Made by a program: the position numbers and the translations under genes
Part shown: positions 1-5,807 of the stretch, in pieces
Layout: the number at the start of each line of letters is the position of its first letter
Numbering within the stretch: the stretch's first letter is position 1
Source: MAG-120531 sp041163765
GTDB lineage: Bacteria; Bacteroidota; Bacteroidia; Flavobacteriales; Flavobacteriaceae
Direction: 5' to 3'
Assembly (NCBI GenBank): GCA_041163765.1
Contig: JBEAQS010000157.1
Coordinates: 1 to 7,330, forward strand
DNA: 7,330 bases
The notes under the pieces: generated by a model
What the model was told of the DNA's origin: nothing
Database searches by the model: none
The model's input: only the letters and a program-made list of their open reading frames with translations

Positions 1-1185
1 CGTGCCCAAGGAGCTTACATTTACGATGTAGATGGAAATTCCTATATAGATTATATTTCCTCCTGGGGCCCATTGATCTTAGGGCACGCTCATACTGAGG
101 TGATCAACGCGATCGTGGACCGGGCACAAAAAGGCACTTCGTTTGGAACCCCCACGGAAATAGAGACTGAACTCGCCAAATTGGCCATTGAAATGGTCCC
201 CAATATCGATCAGATCCGGTTTGTCAATTCGGGTACGGAAGCGTGTATGAGTGCCATCAGGCTGGCGCGCGGATTCACGGGTAAAGACCGCATTATCAAG
301 TTTTCTGGCTGCTACCACGGACATTCAGATTCATTTCTGATACAAGCAGGAAGTGGCGCCGTTACTTTTGGACACCCCAGCAGTCCTGGGGTTACTCAGG
401 GAACTGCCCAAGACACCCTGTTGGCACCCTACAATAATCTAGCCTATGTGGCCGAATTACTGGAAGCGCATCAAGGTCATGTAGCTGCTGTAATTATCGA
501 GCCTGTGGCAGGTAATATGGGGTGTGTCCTTCCTGATCCTGATTTTATTCATGGATTGAGAACACTGTGCACCCAGCATGAGGTCCTCTTGGTCTTTGAT
601 GAGGTGATGACAGGATTTCGATTGGCTGCAGGTGGAGCTCAAGAGGTATTGGGTGTTCAAGCAGACCTGGTGTGTTTCGGCAAAGTAATCGGAGGTGGCT
701 TACCTGTAGGTGCTTTTGCAGCTAGAGGGGAAATCATGGCGCATTTGGCCCCTTTAGGTCCGGTATATCAAGCGGGTACTTTGAGTGGTAACCCATTGGC
801 GATGAGTGCTGGCTTGGCCATGCTTCAGGCCTTAAATCGCGATCGAGGGATTTACGATCGATTGGAAAAAAAATCGGCTGATTTAGCAGCCGGGATGAGC
901 TCTGTATTGGACAAAACGCACATCGACTACCAGATCAACCGATTGGGTTCTATGATTTCGTTGCATTTTACTCCAGAGCCTGTGGTAGATTTCACCTCTG
1001 CGGCTCGAGGAAATAACGCTCGATTTAATGCCTATTTTCACGGAATGCTCGACCGAGGGATCTATCTACCGCCCTCAGCCTTTGAAAGTTATTTTCTCAA
1101 TGATGCGTTGTCTACCGCAGATATTGAGAGAACCATCAATGCGCTCGATGAGCTGGTCCCTGTACTGGAGGCAACAAACGTCTAG
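1..1185 (+). CDS. hemL: Glutamate-1-semialdehyde 2,1-aminomutase (5'-truncated)
   Basis: PLP-dependent cytosolic enzyme that converts glutamate-1-semialdehyde to 5-aminolevulinate, the last step of the C5 route to tetrapyrroles. The frame is open from base 1 (RAQGAYIYDVDGNSYIDY...), so the true start lies outside the window. By comparison with the roughly 426-aa family about 30-40 N-terminal residues are missing; 394 are visible. Landmarks in visible numbering: the NSGTEACMSAIRLAR helix, the GCYHGHSD segment, the cofactor-contacting DEVMTGFR motif (residues 200-207), and the Schiff-base lysine in FGKVIGGG (residue 228, bases 682-684). GTLSGNPLAMSAG follows. These are diagnostic for HemL rather than for other class III aminotransferases. 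The C-terminus is intact and ends in TAG. The last 50 bp are also read on the opposite strand by the neighbouring small gene. No rho-independent terminator with a T-tract was seen after the stop. Confidence 0.96.
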   Translation, partial: RAQGAYIYDVDGNSYIDYISSWGPLILGHAHTEVINAIVDRAQKGTSFGTPTEIETELAKLAIEMVPNIDQIRFVNSGTEACMSAIRLARGFTGKDRIIKFSGCYHGHSDSFLIQAGSGAVTFGHPSSPGVTQGTAQDTLLAPYNNLAYVAELLEAHQGHVAAVIIEPVAGNMGCVLPDPDFIHGLRTLCTQHEVLLVFDEVMTGFRLAAGGAQEVLGVQADLVCFGKVIGGGLPVGAFAARGEIMAHLAPLGPVYQAGTLSGNPLAMSAGLAMLQALNRDRGIYDRLEKKSADLAAGMSSVLDKTHIDYQINRLGSMISLHFTPEPVVDFTSAARGNNARFNAYFHGMLDRGIYLPPSAFESYFLNDALSTADIERTINALDELVPVLEATNV

Positions 1186-1621
1186 AAGCCATTTGTCTCG
1201 CTCTCTGAGCGCGATCCAAACGCAGGTCTTTCCACTGACGATATTGTTCGGGGGTAAGTATTGTTTTTAGGTCGTTTTGTAAGGCGATCTGAGCATCTAA
1301 GTGGGCCTCCATCCATTGCGCTTTACCTTTTTTGCTGTAGGGAGACATCGTTCTTTTTGGGCGCTGCACCTGGTGTTTGTCGAGCAATTCACGCACTTGG
1401 TGTTGCTGATCCTTATTGAGGTCTAAAGCCAGTGTCCACTGTTTGGCTACCAAATTTGAACGCTCTTGTGGATTGAATTTTTGGTGTGTACCCGTGGCTA
1501 AATCAATACGGCGCTCCGGGTGTTTTCTGTATTTGTGGTGTTCTTTTAGTTGAGCTGGGTGCTGCGCCCACATGTTTGCGGTGCTGAGGATCAAAGCCGC
1601 TGCGAGAATCAAATGTTTCAT
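1136..1621 (-). CDS. Exported LTxxQ (Spy/CpxP-like) small protein
   Basis: A 161-aa protein with a probable signal peptide: a basic start MKH, a hydrophobic stretch LILAAALILSTA, then NMWAQ with likely cleavage near residue 20. The mature part is highly basic and helical, rich in K, R, H and Q. It contains two LTxxQ-type repeats, LDLNKDQQHQVRELL (about 66-80) and ILTPEQYRQWKDLR (about 121-134). This is the pattern of Spy/CpxP-like periplasmic proteins, which in enterobacteria act as small chaperones or stress sensors. The function here is inferred from the fold pattern only. ATG at 1619-1621 is the natural start because the signal peptide begins there. The last 16 or so residues (RRLLPPVQGPAHRAH) lie antisense to the end of hemL, so this tail may be a late extension. 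The symporter gene lies 78 bp upstream on the same strand. An inverted repeat abuts the start codon. Confidence 0.8.
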   Translation of the reverse strand: MKHLILAAALILSTANMWAQHPAQLKEHHKYRKHPERRIDLATGTHQKFNPQERSNLVAKQWTLALDLNKDQQHQVRELLDKHQVQRPKRTMSPYSKKGKAQWMEAHLDAQIALQNDLKTILTPEQYRQWKDLRLDRAQRARQMASRRLLPPVQGPAHRAH

Positions 1622-1659
1622 AGGATTATTTTTAGGTGCTTTGACCTAAAATTATTCCT
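1622..1659 (-). promoter_or_regulatory. Inverted repeat abutting the Spy-like start codon
   Basis: Arms AGGATTATTTTTAGGT (1622-1637) and ACCTAAAATTATTCCT (1644-1659) pair at 14 of 16 positions around a 6-nt loop. The innermost 8 bp are perfect. In the leftward transcript the hairpin ends exactly one base before the ATG at 1621, so it would occupy the ribosome-binding region. It is A/T-rich and no T-tract follows it, so it is a poor intrinsic terminator for the upstream symporter gene. It could be a translation-control hairpin or a DNA operator; the sequence alone does not decide between these. Confidence 0.55.
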
Positions 1660-1699
1660 CAAGTTTGATTCTGTGGCCGTTTTTGACAAATGTTTAACA

Positions 1700-3127
1700 T
1701 TAGAAAAGCCAGGGAATCACCCATTGGTATACTGCAGTAAGTACGGCAACCGAGATAAGATTTAACCAGATACCCGCGCGAACCATATCTTTTACTTCAA
1801 TATATCCAGAGGCAAATACGATGGCGTTGGGAGGTGTTGCCATCGGCAACATAAAAGCACAACTACTCGCTATAGTTACTGGAATTAATAAGTGGATGAT
1901 GGGAATGTCCAATCCAAGGGCAATACCGGCTACTACAGGAGCTAAAACCGCTACTAAAGCTACATTGCTCATCAATTCGGTTAAAAAGAGCATCAGGGCA
2001 ATTAAGACAACAACGGTACCTATTACGGGCCATTGCTGTTGTTGAATAGTGGAGGATACCAAATCTACCAGTCCGCTCTGGGTCATCCCATTGGCCAAAG
2101 CTAAGCCTCCGCCAAACAAGATTAATATCCCCCAGGAAAGATTTTTCGTGTCGGACCAGGCCAAGATAAATGGTGCTTTTTTGTCTTTGGTTGGGATACA
2201 AAACAAGCTCAATGCTCCAAATAAACTGATGGCGGTATCGGTTAGGCCCAGTCCGGGAATGAGTTGATTGATCGCTGCTCTAAAAATCCATAGAAAGACG
2301 GTTGTGCCAAAAACAACGAGTACTTGTTTTTCTCTTGAATCCATGGCCCCTAGTGCTTTGAGCGAGTCGGCAATAATGTTTTGGTCTGCCTTAAAAGCAA
2401 GTGATTTAAATGGAAATAGACGCAGTAATACCCAGTAAATTACGGCGATTAACAGCACCGATAACGGGAATCCCAAGGCCATCCATTCCATAAATGAAAT
2501 GGGTTGATGGTACTCGTTTTCTAATAGCCCAATCAGCACTGAATTTGGTGGTGTGCCAATCACGGTGGCAATACCACCCGCATTGGCAGCAAAAGCGATT
2601 CCGAGCATCACGCTCAAGGCAAAGTTTCTGTCTTCTTTGGTAAATCCGTCACTGTCCTCTATCAATAAATGAATCACGGATTGTGCAATCGGCAACATCA
2701 ACACAACGGTGGCTGTATTGCTGATCCACATACTCAAGAATCCAGTAGCTATCATGAACCCCAACAGAACAGCTGCCGGGGAGGTACCTGTTTTCTGGAT
2801 GATGTTTAGCGCAATGCGCCTGTGCAAACCCACTTTTTCCAGAGCGAGGGCCATCACAAAACCACCAAAAAACAAAAATATGATTGGGCTGCCATAGTAC
2901 CCACCCACTTGTTCGAGGGGTAAAATACCGAGCAATGGCATGACTAGAAGGGGGAGTAAGGCAGTAACAGAAATGGATACTGCTTCACTGATCCACCAGA
3001 CAATCATCCAAAGACCCAAGGCCAATACAGGATCGGCATCAGGGGATACCAAGTCACCAGGGTAGGCCATGAGTGCGGCCATAAGCAGGGGGCCTGCTAT
3101 AAGGCCCCAGAGAGAAGTGCGCTTCAT
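1700..3127 (-). CDS. DASS/SLC13-family sodium:anion symporter
   Basis: Inner-membrane secondary transporter of the divalent anion:Na+ symporter family (INDY/SLC13), which imports dicarboxylates, citrate or sulfate; the substrate cannot be read from the sequence. At 475 aa it has normal family length (VcINDY is about 460). Hydrophobic segments run throughout. The two inverted halves are visible: half one has SNTATVVLMLPIA (SNT at 136-138) and GTPPN (191-195); half two has ELMSNVALVAVLAPV (SNV at 387-389) and ATPPN (430-434). These helix-pin tips form the Na+ and carboxylate site in the family. The second tip has Val where Thr is usual, which may affect substrate recognition. ATG at 3125-3127 gives a complete first hydrophobic segment (MKRTSLWGLIAGPLL). 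The gene is divergent from lysS, with a promoter-like element directly upstream. The Spy-like gene follows 78 bp downstream and could be co-transcribed. Confidence 0.92.
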   Translation of the reverse strand: MKRTSLWGLIAGPLLMAALMAYPGDLVSPDADPVLALGLWMIVWWISEAVSISVTALLPLLVMPLLGILPLEQVGGYYGSPIIFLFFGGFVMALALEKVGLHRRIALNIIQKTGTSPAAVLLGFMIATGFLSMWISNTATVVLMLPIAQSVIHLLIEDSDGFTKEDRNFALSVMLGIAFAANAGGIATVIGTPPNSVLIGLLENEYHQPISFMEWMALGFPLSVLLIAVIYWVLLRLFPFKSLAFKADQNIIADSLKALGAMDSREKQVLVVFGTTVFLWIFRAAINQLIPGLGLTDTAISLFGALSLFCIPTKDKKAPFILAWSDTKNLSWGILILFGGGLALANGMTQSGLVDLVSSTIQQQQWPVIGTVVVLIALMLFLTELMSNVALVAVLAPVVAGIALGLDIPIIHLLIPVTIASSCAFMLPMATPPNAIVFASGYIEVKDMVRAGIWLNLISVAVLTAVYQWVIPWLF

Positions 3128-3130
3128 ACC

Positions 3131-3160
3131 CGAATATAGTATTTTTTTTATCCGCTACAA
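3131..3160 (-). promoter_or_regulatory. Candidate Bacteroidota promoter for the symporter
   Basis: On the minus strand TTG (3158-3160), a 19-nt spacer containing eight A residues, then TATATTCG (3131-3138). The Bacteroidota housekeeping consensus is TTG, about 19 nt, TAnnTTTG, so this has one mismatch in the -7 box. The box ends only 3 nt before the annotated ATG, which predicts a leaderless or nearly leaderless transcript, or a start codon further inside the gene (Met16 or Met20). Confidence 0.45.
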
Positions 3161-3199
3161 CCTGGGTGTTGTTCCCGCCTGTATAGGGTTGAAAATTTG

Positions 3200-3207
3200 T
3201 ATATTTG
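3200..3207 (+). promoter_or_regulatory. lysS -7 promoter element
   Basis: TATATTTG is an exact match to the Bacteroidota -7 consensus TAnnTTTG and ends 19 nt before the lysS ATG, so a leader of roughly 10-20 nt is expected. No clear TTG sits at the expected -33 position; the nearest partial match is CTG at 3179-3181, 18 nt upstream. The short leader is A/T-rich and has no Shine-Dalgarno sequence, as is usual in this phylum. Confidence 0.55.
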
Positions 3208-3226
3208 CCCCCATTAAATGTAAGTT

Positions 3227-4918
3227 ATGCAGCTGTCTGAGCAGGAAGTAATACGCCGAGAGAAATTAGATAAACTGAAGGAACTGGGAATCAATCCCTA
3301 TCCTGCGGCTTTATACCCAGTGACCCATCGCGCTCATGCGATAGAAAATGATTATGAAGAAGGATTGTCTGTGGTGGTTGCAGGACGATTGATGCGCAAA
3401 AAAGTCCAAGGCAAGGCCTCTTTTGGTGAGTTGCAAGACAGCGAGGGACGTATTCAGCTCTATTTTAATCGGGATGAGATGTGTCCTGCGGAGGATAAAG
3501 ATCTCTACAACGAGGTGTTTAAGAAGCTCATCGATTTAGGCGATATCGTAGGTGTAAAAGGCACACTCTTTACCACGCAGGTGGGGGAGAAAACTGTATT
3601 GGTGCGCGAGTTTACGCTATTGAGTAAAGCATTGCGACCACTGCCTTTGCCCAAAGTAGATGCAGACGGCAAAGTGCACGATGAATTTAACGATGCGGAA
3701 CTCAGATATCGTCAGCGTTATGTGGATTTGATTGTCAATCCACACGTTAAAGAAACTTTTGTCAAGCGCACAAAAATCACCAACAGTATTCGTCAGTTTT
3801 TTAATGACCGAGCCTACTTGGAGGTGGAAACCCCCATTTTACAGCCGATTCCTGGAGGTGCGTCTGCGCGTCCATTTATGACCCACCACAACGCGTTAAA
3901 TATTCCTTTGTATTTGCGCATTGCCAACGAATTATACCTAAAGCGATTGATTGTCGGTGGTTTTGAAGGAGTGTACGAATTTGCCAAGGACTTTAGGAAT
4001 GAAGGGATGGACCGCACACACAATCCAGAGTTTACGGTGATGGAGCTCTATGTGGCCTACAAGGATTACCATTGGATGATGCAAACTACGGAGCAGCTCT
4101 TGGAGAAAGTGTGTCTAGATACTCATGGAACTACTGAAATTACGGTAGGTAATCATCAAATAAACTTTAAAGCTCCTTATCCTAGAGTACCCATTTTAGA
4201 GGCGATCAAAATACATACCGGTTATGATGTGTCTGAGATGGATCGTGACGAGTTGGCAGCTACGGCTGAAGCTTTGGGTATTGAGGTGGATCCAAGTATG
4301 GGTGTCGGTAAATTAATCGACGAACTATTCGGAGAAAAATGCGAGCACCATTACGTTCAGCCTACATTTATTACAGATTATCCCAAAGAGATGAGTCCGT
4401 TAACCAAGGAACACCGCGATAACCCGCGTTTGACCGAGCGATTTGAGTTGATGGTCAATGGTAAAGAGCTGGCCAATGCCTACTCTGAGCTCAATGATCC
4501 AATCGATCAACGGGAACGTTTTGAGGAGCAGCTCAAATTGTCAGAAAAGGGAGATGATGAAGCGATGTTCATCGATCAAGATTTCTTGCGCGCATTGGAA
4601 TACGGAATGCCTCCGACCTCCGGTATTGGCATAGGTATTGATCGTTTGGTCATGTTAATGACCAATAATGCATCGATTCAGGAAGTGTTGTTCTTCCCAC
4701 AAATGAGGCCTGAACGAAAAGCTGTTGAGCTCTCCGAGGGTGAAAAATCCTTGATGGATATCCTAGCTAAGCAAAAACAAATGCTGCTAGAGGACTTGAA
4801 AAATCAAGCTCAACTATCCAACAAAGCATGGGATAAAGCCATCAAGGGGCTGACTAAGCTAGGTCTCTGTAAGGTGGAGAAGCAAGGAGATACACTTTGG
4901 GTAAACCTGCAAGATTAA
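3227..4918 (+). CDS. lysS: Lysyl-tRNA synthetase, class II
   Basis: Cytosolic enzyme that charges tRNA(Lys) with lysine. The 563-aa protein has an N-terminal OB-fold anticodon-binding domain (about 46-135: VAGRLMRKKVQGKASFGELQD...). The class II catalytic domain follows, with motif 1 around FVKRTKITNSIRQFFNDRAYLEVETPIL (178-205, key features the helix and the final Pro), motif 2 FRNEGMDRTHNPEF (256-269) and motif 3 GIGIGIDRL (466-474). After the usual family end near FPQMRPERK (490-498) there is an extra tail of about 65 residues, predicted helical (GEKSLMDILAKQKQMLLEDL) and ending in a small winged-looking segment (KAIKGLTKLGLCKVEKQGDTLWV). Similar tails occur in Bacteroidota LysRS, so this is lineage-typical and not a fusion artefact. 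ATG at 3227 is chosen because the preceding in-frame ATG (3218) is followed at once by a stop. The stop codon overlaps the lipB stop on the other strand. Confidence 0.97.
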   Translation: MQLSEQEVIRREKLDKLKELGINPYPAALYPVTHRAHAIENDYEEGLSVVVAGRLMRKKVQGKASFGELQDSEGRIQLYFNRDEMCPAEDKDLYNEVFKKLIDLGDIVGVKGTLFTTQVGEKTVLVREFTLLSKALRPLPLPKVDADGKVHDEFNDAELRYRQRYVDLIVNPHVKETFVKRTKITNSIRQFFNDRAYLEVETPILQPIPGGASARPFMTHHNALNIPLYLRIANELYLKRLIVGGFEGVYEFAKDFRNEGMDRTHNPEFTVMELYVAYKDYHWMMQTTEQLLEKVCLDTHGTTEITVGNHQINFKAPYPRVPILEAIKIHTGYDVSEMDRDELAATAEALGIEVDPSMGVGKLIDELFGEKCEHHYVQPTFITDYPKEMSPLTKEHRDNPRLTERFELMVNGKELANAYSELNDPIDQRERFEEQLKLSEKGDDEAMFIDQDFLRALEYGMPPTSGIGIGIDRLVMLMTNNASIQEVLFFPQMRPERKAVELSEGEKSLMDILAKQKQMLLEDLKNQAQLSNKAWDKAIKGLTKLGLCKVEKQGDTLWVNLQD

Positions 4919-5619
4919 TCCGCTACGAAAATATCCGCTTCGAATAAATCGGATATATGTCGAATTAGCTGCTCTTTAACCAGTGTAGTATTTACGGGTT
5001 TTCTGGTTTCTAAAGTCATTGAAGTCACCGATTTGTCTTTGATGCCACAGGGAATCATCAGATCAAAATACCCCATATCCGGGTCTATGTTTAGCGCCAA
5101 TCCGTGCATGGTGACCCATCGGCTAGCCCGAACACCCATAGCGCATATTTTTCGCGCAAAAGGGGTGCCTACATCCAACCAAACCCCTGTCTCACCTGGG
5201 GATCGCATAGATTCAATGCCGTGTTCTTTTAGGGTGCGTATGACCGCCTCCTCTAAAAATCTCAAGTATTTGTGGATGTCTTTGAAAAACGATTCCAAAT
5301 CTAAAATAGGGTAAACCACTAACTGTCCTGGCCCGTGATAGGTGATGTCACCCCCTCGGTTGATTTTATAGAAGGTAGCCCCTTTGGCAGCCAAAGCTTC
5401 TTCAGAGACCAATAAGTGATCTATTTTCCCACTTTTACCTAAGGTGTACACATGGGGGTGTTCAACCATCAGTATTTGGTGTGGACTGGGCTCTGGTTTT
5501 TCACTCGATGATTGGATTTTTTTGTGGGAGACTACAGACTGAAATAGTTCCTCTTGGAGGTCCCAAGCAGCTTTATAGTCGACAAGACCTAAGTCTTTTA
5601 ATTGAATCTTCTCACGCAT
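4915..5619 (-). CDS. lipB: Octanoyl-[acyl carrier protein]:protein N-octanoyltransferase
   Basis: Cytosolic enzyme that moves octanoate from acyl carrier protein to lipoyl domains of 2-oxoacid dehydrogenases and the glycine cleavage H protein, the first step of endogenous lipoate assembly; LipA then adds sulfur. The 234-aa protein shows the family signatures EHPHVYTLGKSG (about 53-64), RGGDITYHGPGQL (88-100), the catalytic lysine in ARKICAMGVR (Lys157) and the catalytic cysteine in IPCGIKDKSVTSM (Cys191). The spacing between Lys and Cys fits the known Cys/Lys dyad. The ATG at 5617-5619 is preferred over the in-frame TTG two codons upstream. A hydrophilic insert (VVSHKKIQSSSEKPEPSPHQ) separates the first helix from the first strand. 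It is the third gene of a leftward cluster, 30 nt after the YqaE/Pmp3 gene. Confidence 0.95.
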   Translation of the reverse strand: MREKIQLKDLGLVDYKAAWDLQEELFQSVVSHKKIQSSSEKPEPSPHQILMVEHPHVYTLGKSGKIDHLLVSEEALAAKGATFYKINRGGDITYHGPGQLVVYPILDLESFFKDIHKYLRFLEEAVIRTLKEHGIESMRSPGETGVWLDVGTPFARKICAMGVRASRWVTMHGLALNIDPDMGYFDLMIPCGIKDKSVTSMTLETRKPVNTTLVKEQLIRHISDLFEADIFVAD

Positions 5620-5622
5620 GCC

Positions 5623-5630
5623 CAAAGGTA
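5623..5630 (-). promoter_or_regulatory. -7-like box directly before lipB
   Basis: Minus-strand TACCTTTG exactly fits the Bacteroidota -7 consensus TAnnTTTG and ends 3 nt before the lipB ATG, the same spacing as at the symporter gene. No TTG is present at the expected -33 distance. An eight-base pattern with two free positions can occur by chance, so this is only a candidate internal promoter that would give lipB a leaderless transcript within the cluster. Confidence 0.25.
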
Positions 5631-5649
5631 CAAACTAGATGGGGAATAA

Positions 5650-5805
5650 TTATTTTGGTTTGTTCAAGATGATTAAAGCAGCAATCACACCGGGCACCCA
5701 ACCCGCTAGGGTCAATAGAAAAACAATAACCATCGATCCACAACCTCTTCCGATGACCGATAAGGGTGGAAATATAACAGCAAGAACGACGCGCCACAAA
5801 CTCAT
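5650..5805 (-). CDS. YqaE/Pmp3-family small membrane protein
   Basis: A 51-aa protein read from ATG 5803-5805 to TAA 5650-5652. It matches the Pmp3/YqaE (UPF0057) pattern: a first hydrophobic helix VVLAVIFPPLSVIG with the PP pair at 13-14, the turn RGCG (20-23), a second helix with VIVFLLTLAGW, then VPG (37-39) and VIAALIIL, ending in a basic tail NKPK. Members are two-helix integral membrane proteins. In yeast and plants Pmp3 affects membrane potential and salt tolerance; the bacterial role is poorly defined. The start lies only 2 nt after the stop codon of the upstream gene (TAA TC ATG), which suggests translational coupling, and lipB starts 30 nt downstream. It is easily missed because it is so short. 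Confidence 0.9.
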   Translation of the reverse strand: MSLWRVVLAVIFPPLSVIGRGCGSMVIVFLLTLAGWVPGVIAALIILNKPK

Positions 5806-5807
5806 GA

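Noticed and set aside
1199..1211. Small GC-rich hairpin CGCTC-TCT-GAGCG 13 nt after the hemL stop
   Set aside because: The stem is only 5 bp, no T-tract follows, and it lies inside the coding region of the Spy-like gene. Not enough for a terminator call.
1863..2201. 112-codon open frame within the symporter gene
   Set aside because: It is a shifted frame of the transporter; the product lacks domain features and the transporter motifs are intact in the main frame.
4724..4918. LysRS C-terminal extension as a possible fusion to a new domain
   Set aside because: Similar tails are typical of Bacteroidota lysyl-tRNA synthetases, so it is lineage-normal.
4931..4956. Stem ATATCCG / CGGATAT after the lysS stop
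   Set aside because: A 7-bp stem with a 12-nt loop and no T-run, inside lipB codons. Reported only as context for the stop-codon overlap.
5612..5797. Alternative minus-strand reading frame over the YqaE/Pmp3 gene
   Set aside because: The frame gives a cysteine-rich, pattern-free peptide, while the other minus frame gives an unmistakable Pmp3-type protein at 5650-5805.
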